The position numbers and the translations under genes were made by a program. From GCA-2746795 sp964643965 (GTDB lineage: Bacteria; Chloroflexota; Anaerolineae; Promineifilales; Promineifilaceae), in the NCBI GenBank assembly GCA_964643965.1, contig CAZXVH010000009.1, forward strand, positions 1 through 64,000: 64,000 bases of DNA, written 5' to 3'. A model generated the notes under the pieces. The model was not told the origin of the DNA. It saw only the letters and a list, made by a program, of their open reading frames with translations, and ran no database searches. This document shows, piece by piece, positions 32,510-41,822 of the stretch (the first letter of the stretch is position 1; each line of letters starts with the position of its first letter).

Positions 32510-34522
32510 TTATGTCAGTATCAGGTTGCCGTAGGGGTCAACGGCCGTTTCCCATTCCGGCGGTATTACAATCGTCGTATCATACTGGAAAAGGAGGGCC
32601 GGGCCGCTAAAGCTGTGTCCCGGGTGAAGTTTCTCACGTTGGTACAGGTTTGTGGAATAAGGTCGCTGGTTGAACCAGACCTGTTTCTGGCCCAGGCTGG
32701 CGTCTTCAATGGGAGCTTTGCTGACGGGGAGAGGGTGGATGACGGGCGGCGGGTGAGGGGCAACGGCCGTTACCCGCAAAGTCACTATCTCCACCGCTTC
32801 TTCAGGTCGCTGATAGCCAAAGCGGTTCTCATGCGCCTGATGGAAATCAGCCACGACAGCCCCCGCTTTCTCCCAGGTGAAGGGAATCGTCAACTCATGC
32901 GACTGCCCCGCATACCGCATATCTAACTGGAATTGCAGCGCCACCGCTTCTTTGGCATACCCTTCTGCTGCCATCTCCGCCCACGCCCTTTCTTGAAGTG
33001 GCTGAGTCTCATCGTGCAGCCACTCCCCACTCCCCATTTCCCATTCCCCAATCTTCTTTAGTACCGTGCGTGAATAATCCTTCGTGGGGGCAGCGACCAA
33101 CATGCCCAGCGCCGAGAGGACGCCGGGCACAGCCGGGATGAGGATGCGCGGAATTTGCAGGGCGGCGGCCAGTTCGCAGGCGTGCAGCGGTCCGGCCCCG
33201 CCAAAAGGGACCAACGTAAACTGGCGCGGATCATAGCCCCGTTCTACGGAAATTTTGCGGATGGCGCGTTCCATGGTGGCATTGGCTACCTGGATCACGC
33301 CCCAGGCGGCCGTTTCTGCGGAATCAGCGCCCATGTCTGCCGCCAACTGTGTTAACGCTTGCCGGGCGGCGGCCACATCCAGTTGCATCTCGCCCCCCAA
33401 GAAATGCGCCGCATCCAGGCGGCCCAATACCAGGTTGGCGTCAGTGGTCGTTGCCGACAGGATGGCGCTGCCTGCCGCTTCACGCTTGCCGTAACAGGCT
33501 GGCCCTGGCTCTGCGCCCGCACTTTGCGGCCCCACATGCAAAGCGCCGCCAGCATCCACATAAGCCAGGCTGCCGCCGCCCGCGCCCACCGTGTGGATGT
33601 CGATGAGGGGCAGGCGTAAGGGCAGGCCAGCGATTTCGCCGGTGGCGGTGGTGGGCAGCTTGCCCGGGCAGAGCGCCACATCGGTGCTGGTGCCGCCCAT
33701 GTCGAAGGTGATGATTTCATTGAAACCGGCCAACTGGGCCACATAACGCGCCCCCACTACGCCGCCGGCCGGGCCGGAAAGGGCGGTGCGGGCGGCGTGC
33801 ACTGCGGCCGTTTGGGCGTTGATAATGCCGCCGTTGGATTGCATCACGGCCAGATGGCGCGGCGCTAATCCCGCCGCCAGCCGCGCCAGGTAGCGGCTCA
33901 TCAGCGGGGCGACATAGGCGTTGATGACGGTGGTGGCGGTGCGTTCATATTCCCGGTATTCGGGCAAAATGTCACTGGAAAGGGAGATGTGAAGCGGGGA
34001 TGAGGATTGGGTAATGGCTGTTTGGATAGCTTGTTCGTGTTCAGGGCGCAAAAAAGAAAACAGCAGGCAAATGGCAACCGATTCGATATTGTCGGCGGCG
34101 AGTTGGGCCAGGATGGGGGGCAGGGTGGTGAGGTCGAGCGGCAGCAGGATGTCGCCCTGGGCGCTGACGCGCTCGGGCAGTTCAAAGCGCCATTTCTTAG
34201 GCACTAACGGCTCTGGCTTTTGCGGAACCAGGGCGTACAAATCGGGTCGATTTTGGCGGCCAATGGCCAGCACATCGGCGAAGCCCTGGGTGGTGATGAG
34301 GGCGGTGCGTACGCCGCGCCGTTCGAGCAGGGCGTTGGTGGCCACAGTGCTGCCGTGGATCACTTCGGCCGTGTCGGGAATGTGACGCCGCTGAATGCCC
34401 GCTAAAATGGCGGCAGAAGGGTCGGCCGGGGTGGAAAGCTGCTTGTGCAGGTGAAAACGGCCGTTCTCATCCAACCACACAAAATCAGTAAAGGTGCCGC
34501 CGGTGTCAACGCCCAGTCGCAT
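32510..34522 (-). CDS. Hydantoinase/oxoprolinase A-subunit family protein
   Basis: 670-residue ATP-dependent amide hydrolase of the HyuA group. The N-terminal ATP-binding signature is MRLGVDTGGTFTDFVW, then HGSTVATNALLERRGV, the mid-protein FDMGGTSTDVAL and HTVGAGGGSLAYVD, and FVPFGGAGPLH-like VPFGGAGPLHACELA. The usual partner HyuB is absent from the window. One stretch (KKIGEWEMGSGEWLHDETQ, encoded by about 33005-33060) has no place in the family and is coded by the same ACTCCCC/GTGGGGA word repeat found between genes, so it is an in-frame insertion. The ATG follows AGGAG and overlaps the upstream gene by 17 bp. Confidence 0.85.
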   Translation of the reverse strand: MRLGVDTGGTFTDFVWLDENGRFHLHKQLSTPADPSAAILAGIQRRHIPDTAEVIHGSTVATNALLERRGVRTALITTQGFADVLAIGRQNRPDLYALVPQKPEPLVPKKWRFELPERVSAQGDILLPLDLTTLPPILAQLAADNIESVAICLLFSFLRPEHEQAIQTAITQSSSPLHISLSSDILPEYREYERTATTVINAYVAPLMSRYLARLAAGLAPRHLAVMQSNGGIINAQTAAVHAARTALSGPAGGVVGARYVAQLAGFNEIITFDMGGTSTDVALCPGKLPTTATGEIAGLPLRLPLIDIHTVGAGGGSLAYVDAGGALHVGPQSAGAEPGPACYGKREAAGSAILSATTTDANLVLGRLDAAHFLGGEMQLDVAAARQALTQLAADMGADSAETAAWGVIQVANATMERAIRKISVERGYDPRQFTLVPFGGAGPLHACELAAALQIPRILIPAVPGVLSALGMLVAAPTKDYSRTVLKKIGEWEMGSGEWLHDETQPLQERAWAEMAAEGYAKEAVALQFQLDMRYAGQSHELTIPFTWEKAGAVVADFHQAHENRFGYQRPEEAVEIVTLRVTAVAPHPPPVIHPLPVSKAPIEDASLGQKQVWFNQRPYSTNLYQREKLHPGHSFSGPALLFQYDTTIVIPPEWETAVDPYGNLILT

Positions 34523-35480
34523 TTTCTTCTCCTGCTAAATCCAGAAACGCCAGCGTCCAGGCCACGCTGATGAAGACAAAGAGCAGCGCTTTAGGCAGGG
34601 CCAGCAAGAGAGAAACGGCCAGGCTGGCAAAGCGGATGAGATCGTGGGCAAAGGGGGTGAAGGTAGTAACGGCCGTTGCTGCCCCCAAAGGAAACGTGAT
34701 CAAACTCGTCACCAGGCCAAAGAGGTAATCAACGCCCCACAGCACGGCGACCAAGATGATCACTGTCGTCAGGTTGCGCTTCACAATCTGCCAGGTGTGT
34801 TTGACCCCCTCACGCACCGGTTTGTGGAAAACGGCCGTTTCCCGGAAAGCCAGCGCCCGGAATTGCAGCGTGACAAAGCTCAAGGGAAGCAGCAAACAAG
34901 CCAACAAGCCCACACAACCGAGGCCCGCCGCCATCACGCCCATTGCTGATTCCGCCGACGCCCCCTGGACGGACATGCCCGCCGTCGCCGCTACCGTCAC
35001 ACCCGCCAAAATCATGGCGCTCAAAGCCAGTATAAACCAGGGGAAAAAGACCAGGGCGTCAATGGCGATGAACTTGCCCAAGAATTGCCAACCGAGGCGC
35101 AGGGAGGCCGTGAACGAAATGGGCTGCTCATCGGCCAGGTGCAGCGTGGCGGCAATGAGGGCCGCTTCTGTCAGCGTGTAGAGCAGCCAGAAACCTACTA
35201 ACGCCAAAAACAGCCAGATTGTACCCAAAACCAGGACTTCACCGCGAAAGAATTCTGCCATGAGGTTTTCTACCAGGGGCAGATTTTCGGCAAAAAGCAG
35301 CGCTTCAGGGGAAGATGAGGTCAGAATAGGCAGTAAGACGTCGCTTAAATAATCTGTTAGCCAGAAGCGCAGCACCGTGCTGACCACCTGGCTGACGCCG
35401 GGCAGCAAACCCAGCGCCCACAAAAAGGGGTGCTGCCATAATAACTGCCCGGATCGAGAGAGTAAGCGGCCAAAGTCCAT
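34506..35480 (-). CDS. Polytopic membrane protein, paralogue of the next gene
   Basis: 324 residues with about six membrane helices, Ala/Leu-rich. The beginning MDFGRLLSRSGQLLWQHPFL is a cytoplasmic helix followed by a WALGLLPG membrane turn, the same plan as the protein at 35625 (AWHITWNNKFLWVLGFLAAL). Both look like bacterial relatives of the DUF975/GDPD-type membrane domain, but I am not sure of the family. The start at 35480 is chosen to match the paralogue. It overlaps the HyuA start by 17 bp. Confidence 0.65.
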   Translation of the reverse strand: MDFGRLLSRSGQLLWQHPFLWALGLLPGVSQVVSTVLRFWLTDYLSDVLLPILTSSSPEALLFAENLPLVENLMAEFFRGEVLVLGTIWLFLALVGFWLLYTLTEAALIAATLHLADEQPISFTASLRLGWQFLGKFIAIDALVFFPWFILALSAMILAGVTVAATAGMSVQGASAESAMGVMAAGLGCVGLLACLLLPLSFVTLQFRALAFRETAVFHKPVREGVKHTWQIVKRNLTTVIILVAVLWGVDYLFGLVTSLITFPLGAATAVTTFTPFAHDLIRFASLAVSLLLALPKALLFVFISVAWTLAFLDLAGEENATGR

Positions 35481-35557
35481 AAGCGAAAGGATTAAACATG
35501 CCCCAAAACGGAGCGCCATCGTTCAGATGTCGACGCTCTTGTTTTCAGCATAGATGT

Positions 35558-35581
35558 AAAAAAGGCGCACCGGAGTGCGCC
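35558..35581 (-). terminator. Rho-independent terminator
   Basis: Minus-strand stem GGCGCAC/GTGCGCC with a 4-base loop, then TTTTTT. It lies downstream of the membrane protein gene at 35625 and separates it from the next gene. Confidence 0.85.
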
Positions 35582-35624
35582 TATCTTATGGTGACGGATG
35601 CTAATCTTACCAACGGCCGTTTAT

Positions 35625-36584
35625 CTAGGCGAATTTTTCTGCGGGAACGGCTTCTGGCCCTTTGCCGCCGGCCAACTGCTTGTACGCCAGCGTCCACATG
35701 GCGGAATTCCAGGTTTGTACCACCGACATCAGCAGCGCCCCAATAATGCCGAGGCAAATGGAGCCGCCAATTGTCCAGGCCATATTCAATCCCGTAAAAG
35801 CGCCCTCATTGTTGAAGAGAGAAATAAACATCGGGGCAAAGACGATCAGGGCGAATGGTATCATCACCACGCCCAGCGCCAAAGAGACCAGAATGCCTAT
35901 AAACAACATGAGCAGCCAGATAATGAAAACCGGCCCTAAATTGGCGCGGAACACCTGCCAACCCTGGCGTAAACTATCGGTAATGCCCATATCTTGCATC
36001 ATGGCGGCGCGGGAACCAAATTCAGCCACAAAGAATAGAACAAAGCCGACAGGGATCAGGGCGCACAGCAGCAGGCACAAGCAGAGAGCCAATAAACCCA
36101 TACTGCCGACAATGGCCGCCCCCGCTTCTTCCGGGTTTTGCATCATGGTACCCATGGCCACCGAGCCGCCAACCGCCATGATGGTCACAATGCCAATGCC
36201 AATACCGATGAGGAGCAAAGGCAGATAAGCCAGTATATAAATGCCAATCAAGCGCCAGATTTTGCTAGTTCCGGCGGCAAAAGCCTGTCCTAGCGTAATT
36301 TGCTCACCATTATCAAGCCGATTAACGCCATCAATGAGGCCGCCGCGGGCCGCCACACTGAGCAGCCACAAGATCAAGCCGATGATCATAAATACGCACA
36401 TCAAACCAAATACTAACGCGCCCATTTGTGGAGTGATGCCAAAATCGCTTTCGTTAAAGCTGTTTTGGAATGAGCTGCTGTTGCTGCCGACGCTGGTTAA
36501 AGCGGCTAAAAATCCTAACACCCACAGGAACTTATTGTTCCAGGTGATGTGCCAGGCGCGGGTGACAAGTTCTCCGTAGTCCAT
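35625..36584 (-). CDS. Polytopic membrane protein
   Basis: 319 residues with about six membrane helices and short loops (SKIWRLIGIYILAYLPLLLI, ANLGPVFIIWLLMLFIGILV). The start at 36584 follows a strong GGAGG site; a longer frame from 36635 lacks one. It is related in plan to the protein encoded at 34506-35480, so the two probably arose by duplication, although a terminator now lies between them. Function unknown. Confidence 0.7.
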   Translation of the reverse strand: MDYGELVTRAWHITWNNKFLWVLGFLAALTSVGSNSSSFQNSFNESDFGITPQMGALVFGLMCVFMIIGLILWLLSVAARGGLIDGVNRLDNGEQITLGQAFAAGTSKIWRLIGIYILAYLPLLLIGIGIGIVTIMAVGGSVAMGTMMQNPEEAGAAIVGSMGLLALCLCLLLCALIPVGFVLFFVAEFGSRAAMMQDMGITDSLRQGWQVFRANLGPVFIIWLLMLFIGILVSLALGVVMIPFALIVFAPMFISLFNNEGAFTGLNMAWTIGGSICLGIIGALLMSVVQTWNSAMWTLAYKQLAGGKGPEAVPAEKFA

Positions 36585-36781
36585 GTGATTCCCTCCAAGG
36601 GCAGTAAGCAGTAGCGATATGCGCGGTGGCCGCATCTCAGTCCCGAAGGGCTGTTTTTTGACCGCGCCACCTCTGATATTTGTTACTGATTACTGATGGG
36701 GGCGAAAGGGGTAACGGCCGTTTCGCCCAAAATAAATGATTACATCCCAATATACGCAAGATAATGGCTAAGGGTTGCACG
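36585..36781. other. Gap between guaA and the membrane gene
   Basis: Contains GCAGTAAGCAGTAG and TTACTGATTACTGA words of the repeat type and one AACGGCCGTT (36713). No gene seen. Confidence 0.5.
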
Positions 36782-38395
36782 CTATTCCCACTCAATCGTG
36801 CCCGGTGGCTTCGACGTAATATCCAGCACCACCCGGTTTACCCCCGCCACCTCGTTGACAATGCGCCGGCTGACACGCGCCAGCAGCTCATACGGTAGCC
36901 GCGCCCAATCGGCCGTCATAAAATCCTCTGTGGTCACGGCTCTCAAGGCGATGACCTCCTGGTAAGTGCGATTGTCCCCCATCACCCCCACACTTTTCAC
37001 CGGCAGCAGCACCGCAAACGCCTGCTGTGTGCCCAGGCGCAGCATGTCGGCCTGGCGCAGTTCAGCCACAAAAATAGCATCCGCTTCGCGCAAGGTTTCC
37101 AGCCGTTCCCAACTGATTTCCCCCAGGCAGCGGATAGCCAGCCCCGGCCCAGGAAACGGCTGCCGCCAGATAATATCGTCCGGCAGACCCAACTCGCTGC
37201 CAATGCGCCGCACTTCATCTTTAAACAGCAGCTTGAGCGGCTCCACCAGTTCAAAGGCCATATCCTCCGGCAATCCGCCCACATTGTGGTGGGTTTTGAT
37301 GACATGGGCGTCCTTCTTGTCCTTGCCCGCGCTTTCAATCACATCCGGGTAGATGGTTCCCTGCGCCAAGAAATCAATTTGTCCCAGTTTTTTGGCTTCT
37401 CGCTCGAAAATGCGCACAAACTTTTCCCCGATGATTTTGCGCTTCCGCTCCGGGTCGGTGACGCCGCCAAGCGCCTCTAAATATTCCTCCACTGCATTGA
37501 CGGCGATGAGATTGACGCCTTGCTCCCGGCCAAATGCCGCAACTACCTGCCGCGCCTCATGCTTGCGCAACATGCCATGATCCACAAAAATGCAAACCAA
37601 CTGGTCGCCGATGGCTTTGTGTATCAGGCCGGCCGCCACCGCTGAATCGACGCCGCCGCTTAAGCCTAAAACCACTTTGCCGCTTCCCACCTGTGCTCGA
37701 ATTTCCGCCACCTGCTCCTCGATAAAATTGGCTGGCGTCCAGTCCGGCCGGCAGCCACAAATGAGACGTACAAAATTCTCCAACACCAATTTGCCCTGCG
37801 GCGTATGGGCCACTTCCGGGTGAAACTGCACCGCATACTGGTCACGGCCGGGGTGAAAGGCGGCGGCGAAGGGAGAGTTGTAAGTGTGGGCGATGGCCTG
37901 GAAGCCGGGCGGTAGGGCCTCTACCTTATCGCCGTGGCTCATCCACACTTGCTGCCTGTTTTTCGCTTGGGCAGCCGCTTCCGGATCGGCTGCGCCCACT
38001 TCTGTATCCATCTGCCAGCCGCGGAAAAGTAAATTATCTGGCTCATCAATTTCCAGGACGGCCGGACCGTATTCATGTTTCAGGCTGTGGCCCACTGTGC
38101 CGCCCAGACGGTGAGAAAGAAGCTGCATTCCGTAGCAAATGCCCAACACCGGGACGCCGCTGTTCAGCACATAGTCGGGTAAGGTGGGTGCGCTGTTATC
38201 ATAGACGCTGTTGGGACCACCGCTGAGGATGAACCCTTTGGGATTTAAGGCCAGGATGGCGTCGGCGGCCGTGCGCCAGGAGAAAAGCTCGCAGTAGACA
38301 TGCGCTTCACGTACCCGGCGGGCAATCAGTTGCGAATATTGGGAGCCATAATCGAGGACAATAATGGTATCGTGGGGCTGATTGGGGGAGAGCAT
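36782..38395 (-). CDS. guaA: GMP synthase (glutamine-hydrolysing)
   Basis: Converts XMP to GMP with ATP and glutamine ammonia. The 537 residues have two parts: a class I amidotransferase domain with nucleophile C87 (VLGICYGMQLL) and the His/Glu pair near QFHPEVAHT, then an ATP pyrophosphatase domain with the P-loop LGLSGGVDSAV. The C-terminal dimerisation block ends in ITSKPPGTIEWE. It follows xpt by 15 bp, so guanine salvage and synthesis are co-transcribed. AGAGGAAA precedes the ATG. No exact palindrome is present. Confidence 0.97.
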   Translation of the reverse strand: MLSPNQPHDTIIVLDYGSQYSQLIARRVREAHVYCELFSWRTAADAILALNPKGFILSGGPNSVYDNSAPTLPDYVLNSGVPVLGICYGMQLLSHRLGGTVGHSLKHEYGPAVLEIDEPDNLLFRGWQMDTEVGAADPEAAAQAKNRQQVWMSHGDKVEALPPGFQAIAHTYNSPFAAAFHPGRDQYAVQFHPEVAHTPQGKLVLENFVRLICGCRPDWTPANFIEEQVAEIRAQVGSGKVVLGLSGGVDSAVAAGLIHKAIGDQLVCIFVDHGMLRKHEARQVVAAFGREQGVNLIAVNAVEEYLEALGGVTDPERKRKIIGEKFVRIFEREAKKLGQIDFLAQGTIYPDVIESAGKDKKDAHVIKTHHNVGGLPEDMAFELVEPLKLLFKDEVRRIGSELGLPDDIIWRQPFPGPGLAIRCLGEISWERLETLREADAIFVAELRQADMLRLGTQQAFAVLLPVKSVGVMGDNRTYQEVIALRAVTTEDFMTADWARLPYELLARVSRRIVNEVAGVNRVVLDITSKPPGTIEWE

Positions 38396-38410
38396 AAAGT
38401 TTCCTCTGTT

Positions 38411-38983
38411 TTATGAGACGATGATCTTGCCATCTGCCATACTGGAGATAGTAGCGGCCGCTTCGATGGGAACTTGCCAATGAGCCAGCGCTGCTCGCCC
38501 TCCCTCAAACGTCTTCTCCACCACCGCGCCGATGCCTACCAGTTCTGCGCCGCTGCTTTGCACGATGCGGCCCAGGGCGTCGATGGTGCGGCCGGTAGCC
38601 AGGAAATCGTCGATGATGAGTACCCGGTCGTCTGCCTTGAGAAATTCCGGCGAGACCATGAGCAGCACTTCACCTCCTTTGGTGTGGCTGGGGGCGGCGT
38701 CTACATAAACCGGTTCTTTCATGGTGATCGGTTTATGTTTGCGGGCGTAGACGACCGGCAGATTGCTCAGCGCTTTAGCGGTCATCACGGCCGGGATGAT
38801 GCCGCTGACTTCGGCTGTGAGGATGCGGGTGGGGTTTGTGTGGGCAAAGCGCCGCGCTAATTCTTGCCCGATGTTTTCCATCAAGGCGGCGTCTAACTGA
38901 TGATTGAGAAAGCTGTCAATTTTTAAAATGCCGCGTCCCAGGTTTTTGCCTTCTTTTTCAATTCTTTCTTTTAGTTTTTGCAT
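38411..38983 (-). CDS. xpt: Xanthine phosphoribosyltransferase
   Basis: 190 residues, the usual length. It transfers the phosphoribosyl group of PRPP to xanthine, feeding XMP to GuaA. Family marks are GRGILKIDSFLNHQLDA near the start, the PRPP loop VLIIDDFLATGRT, and the C-terminal VVEKTFEGGR. The ATG follows AGAGGAAAG. In many Gram-positive bacteria this gene is under a purine riboswitch; the leader here shows no such fold, but has a strong hairpin (39016-39048). Confidence 0.93.
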   Translation of the reverse strand: MQKLKERIEKEGKNLGRGILKIDSFLNHQLDAALMENIGQELARRFAHTNPTRILTAEVSGIIPAVMTAKALSNLPVVYARKHKPITMKEPVYVDAAPSHTKGGEVLLMVSPEFLKADDRVLIIDDFLATGRTIDALGRIVQSSGAELVGIGAVVEKTFEGGRAALAHWQVPIEAAATISSMADGKIIVS

Positions 38984-39015
38984 GTTCTTTCCTCTGGTTT
39001 AGGCTGAAATTGCTA

Positions 39016-39048
39016 AGAAGTTCAACTTTTTAGCAAAGTTGAACTTCT
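39016..39048 (-). promoter_or_regulatory. Perfect 14-bp hairpin in the xpt leader
   Basis: AGAAGTTCAACTTT pairs perfectly with AAAGTTGAACTTCT around a 5-base loop, 33 bp upstream of xpt. No T run follows in either direction, so it is not a simple terminator. It could be an operator, an mRNA-stability element or a mobile mini-repeat. Confidence 0.5.
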
Positions 39049-39138
39049 ACAAGCTTATTTCTGACAATCTTATATCATCGGGGAAGAGTGGGCTATAGTG
39101 AATATCCTCTAATATTTGAGAAGAGTTTCACAAATTGC

Positions 39139-39167
39139 TTGACGTGGTTTGGGGCATATTTTATAAT
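39139..39167 (+). promoter_or_regulatory. Sigma-70 promoter of the polyprenyl synthase
   Basis: TTGACG, a 17-bp spacer and perfect TATAAT, with the start codon about 43 bp beyond the expected transcription start. This is the clearest promoter in the window. Confidence 0.8.
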
Positions 39168-39216
39168 CCACTAAATCGTTCAAATAAAATTGAAAGTTGT
39201 GAACAAGGTGAATATT

Positions 39217-40161
39217 ATGGTAACTAAAATCTTGGAAAAAGGGATGGAAGCGGTTGAAGATCAATTAGCTGCCATTGTGCGGAGCGACATTGAGGTGCTG
39301 GAAGACGCCAGTTTACACATTGTTTCCTCTGGCGGTAAACGAGTACGGCCGCATGTGGTGCTATTGAGCTATCTGGCTGCTGGCGGTACGGATGTAGAAG
39401 CGGTTGTGCCTTTGGCAGCGGCCGTAGAGTTGGTGCATACTGCCACGCTTGTTCACGACGATATAAACGATCACAGTCTGACGCGGCGGGGCAAAATTGC
39501 GGTTCATGCTCGTTGGGGGCGCACGTTTGCCCTGTTGACGGGTGATTATCTGTTTACGAAGGTATATGAGTTGATGGCGCCTTATGGCGTGGAGCCGAAT
39601 ATTATCATTGCTGACGCCTGTACCCGCCTGGTTGAAGGGGAAACGCTGCAAGCAGCGGCCGCCAAGTCTGGCGAGATAGACCGGGAAACGTATAAGCAAA
39701 TTATCAGCCTGAAGACGGCTAGTTTGTTTGAAGCGTCGGCCAGGTTGGGCGCTCTGCTGGCGGGTGGGGATGAAGAGGTGATTGAGGCGCTGGCTGGCTA
39801 TTCCTATAATTTGGGCCTGACGTTCCAAATTGTGGATGACATTTTGGATATTATTGGCGACGCAGAAGCGATGGGTAAACCGACTGGCCTGGATTTGCAT
39901 CAGGGGCGGGGGGTGATGATGGTTCAAAATGGCAGGGAGGATGTGTTAACGGCCGTTGCCGAGCTAGAAATAGAAGAAGAACCAGATCCCTTTAAGCGTA
40001 TGATGCAAAATTTGCGTGATTCCGGGGCAGTGGAAGTGGCGCATTTTCAAGCTCAAGAAATGGCTGGACGGGCTAGACAAGCTTTACGGCCGTTACCTCC
40101 ATCGGAAGCCAGAGATGAGTTGGAAAACCTCATTGATCTGGTGCTGGAGCGTGATCATTAA
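39217..40161 (+). CDS. Trans-polyprenyl diphosphate synthase
   Basis: 314-residue enzyme that extends allylic diphosphates with isopentenyl diphosphate, probably for the quinone side chain. The first Asp-rich motif DDIND (residues 81-85, in LVHDDINDHSLTRRG) and the second DDILD (207-211) are complete, and GGKRVRP lies near residue 40. The start at 39217 follows AAGGTGA; a TTG at 39190 is also open. The product length cannot be read. Palindrome at 39948, read as TAV. Confidence 0.92.
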   Translation: MVTKILEKGMEAVEDQLAAIVRSDIEVLEDASLHIVSSGGKRVRPHVVLLSYLAAGGTDVEAVVPLAAAVELVHTATLVHDDINDHSLTRRGKIAVHARWGRTFALLTGDYLFTKVYELMAPYGVEPNIIIADACTRLVEGETLQAAAAKSGEIDRETYKQIISLKTASLFEASARLGALLAGGDEEVIEALAGYSYNLGLTFQIVDDILDIIGDAEAMGKPTGLDLHQGRGVMMVQNGREDVLTAVAELEIEEEPDPFKRMMQNLRDSGAVEVAHFQAQEMAGRARQALRPLPPSEARDELENLIDLVLERDH

Positions 40162-40197
40162 AAAGTTTTCTTTGAAGTTTGATTATTCAAGGGGAGG

Positions 40198-40228
40198 ACG
40201 GCTTGCTCAATTTGAGCAGGCCGTTTTC
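40198..40228 (+). terminator. Rho-independent terminator
   Basis: An 11-bp stem with one T-G pair (ACGGCTTGCTC/GAGCAGGCCGT), a 5-base loop and a short T run, 36 bp beyond the polyprenyl synthase stop. The stretch from here to 40437 shows no gene. Confidence 0.8.
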
Positions 40229-40437
40229 ATGCCCGGGCTATGTTGGTGATTTGAAAGAGAGGGCCAAACATATAAATGATGCGCTTAAACTTTGGCAAGT
40301 AGGCTGTATTTGTGGCAGGATCAGATGGGGGCAGATAGAATTGTGTCATTAAGAAGTCAACCTCAAGGCAACGTAATGGCTCCAGAATTTTTGTTAAAAT
40401 GAATGGCAAATTTGGAGTGCACGGTTAGGAGATTTGG

Positions 40438-41649
40438 ATGGATAGCGTTACAACAACTGGAAAATTGGCTCTCACGCCGCCCATGCTGCACGACATTGAA
40501 TATTATAAGAAAGAAGGTATTTATTTTTACCTGGAAGCTACCCAAGAACTGCTGCCTAACGGCCGGGTTAATGTGGTCAATTATGGCGAAATGATCATGC
40601 TGGGTAGTTATTCTTATCTCGGCTTGATTGGGCATCCCAAGATCAATGCGGCGGCGAAGGAGGCCATCGACAAGTATGGCACCGGCACCCATGGGGTGCG
40701 GCTGCTGGCCGGTTCGCTGGATTTGCACAATCAATTGGAAGCGCGTATTGCCCGGTTCAAAAAGACGGATGGGGCGATCACCTATTCCAGTGGTTATGCC
40801 ACGAATCTGGCGACGATTTCCAGTTTGCTGCGCAAGGGCGACACGGTTATTAGCGATAAACTGAATCACGCCAGTATTGTGGATGGCTGCCTGTTATCTC
40901 AGGCCAAGCATGTGCGTTTTCGCCATAATGATATGGATCACCTGGAGCGCCGGCTGCGTGACGCTGACCCCGACAGACGGATTCTGGTGATAGCCGACGC
41001 TGTTTTTAGTATGGATGGCGATATTATTGATTTGCCCAGCATGGTTAAACTGTGCCAGAAGTATGGCGCTTTTTTGATGATTGATGAAGCCCATTCAATT
41101 GGTGTTTTGGGAGAGACGGGGCATGGCATTGAGGAACACTTTGATCTACCGCCAGATGTGGTAGACATAAAGATGGGTACGTTGAGCAAAACGATTCCCA
41201 GCGCTGGTGGTTATGTGGCTGGCAACGAGCAGTTGATCACTTTCCTCAAGCATGAAGCGCGGGCGTTTATTTTCTCGGCGGCGGTACCCCCGCCTTCAGC
41301 GGCGGCGGCTAAGACCGCTTTTGATGTGATTGATGAAGAGCCGTGGCGGGTTAAAAGGGTGCAGGAAAATTATAAGGTTTTTGCCCAAAAGCTGCGTGAC
41401 GCCGGGTATGATTTACTACAAACAGAAACGGCGATTGTGCCCATTGTTTGCGGGGATGTGGAACCGGCGATACGCCTGGCAAACCACTGCCAACGGAATG
41501 GCATCTTTGTGCAGGCGGTGGTGGCGCCGGTGGTGCCGGCTCATTTGTCTCGTTTGCGGGCTTGTGTGCTGGCTTCCCATACTAAGGAAGACCTTGACTA
41601 CTGTGCGGATGTGATGATTGAAGGTGGTAAGGCGCTGGGGATTATTTAG
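40438..41649 (+). CDS. AOS-family PLP enzyme (KBL/BioF/SPT-like)
   Basis: 403-residue alpha-oxoamine synthase, which condenses an amino acid with an acyl-CoA. PLP contacts are visible: K251 in GTLSKTIPSAGGY, DEAHSIGVLGETGHG, and SDKLNHASIVDG. The N-terminus (YYKKEGIYFYLEA) and LGLIGHPKINAAAKEAIDKY are family-typical. Whether it makes aminoketobutyrate, aminooxononanoate or a sphingoid base is not decidable from the sequence; no tdh, biotin or sphingolipid genes are adjacent. AGGAG precedes the ATG. Confidence 0.88.
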   Translation: MDSVTTTGKLALTPPMLHDIEYYKKEGIYFYLEATQELLPNGRVNVVNYGEMIMLGSYSYLGLIGHPKINAAAKEAIDKYGTGTHGVRLLAGSLDLHNQLEARIARFKKTDGAITYSSGYATNLATISSLLRKGDTVISDKLNHASIVDGCLLSQAKHVRFRHNDMDHLERRLRDADPDRRILVIADAVFSMDGDIIDLPSMVKLCQKYGAFLMIDEAHSIGVLGETGHGIEEHFDLPPDVVDIKMGTLSKTIPSAGGYVAGNEQLITFLKHEARAFIFSAAVPPPSAAAAKTAFDVIDEEPWRVKRVQENYKVFAQKLRDAGYDLLQTETAIVPIVCGDVEPAIRLANHCQRNGIFVQAVVAPVVPAHLSRLRACVLASHTKEDLDYCADVMIEGGKALGII

Positions 41650-41690
41650 TTTACAGTAAACAGTGGGCAGTGAACAGTGAGCAGTGGGCC
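41650..41690. repeat. CAGTGGGCAGTGAACAGTGAGC word repeat
   Basis: Three or four near-copies of (A/G)CAGTG(A/G)(G/A) fill the start of the gap after the AOS gene, alike to those at 10467 and 43266. They run into the terminator stem. Confidence 0.6.
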
Positions 41691-41721
41691 GGTGGCTTGG
41701 GGATGAGTGACCGGCTTTTTT
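41688..41721 (+). terminator. Rho-independent terminator of the AOS gene
   Basis: GCCGGT pairs with ACCGGC across a 16-base loop, followed by six T residues. Confidence 0.6.
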
Positions 41722-41822
41722 ATTTCAAGTGCGCCACCGATGAGTGATAACCGTTTACTGATAGTAGCGAGTGCGCCGGGTTGGCGACAGAGGTTTGGGT
41801 TAAACTGGCGCACGGTGATTAA

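Noticed and set aside
38984..39138. Purine riboswitch upstream of xpt
   Set aside because: The conserved junction and loop-loop sequences of the purine aptamer are not present; only a plain hairpin is seen.
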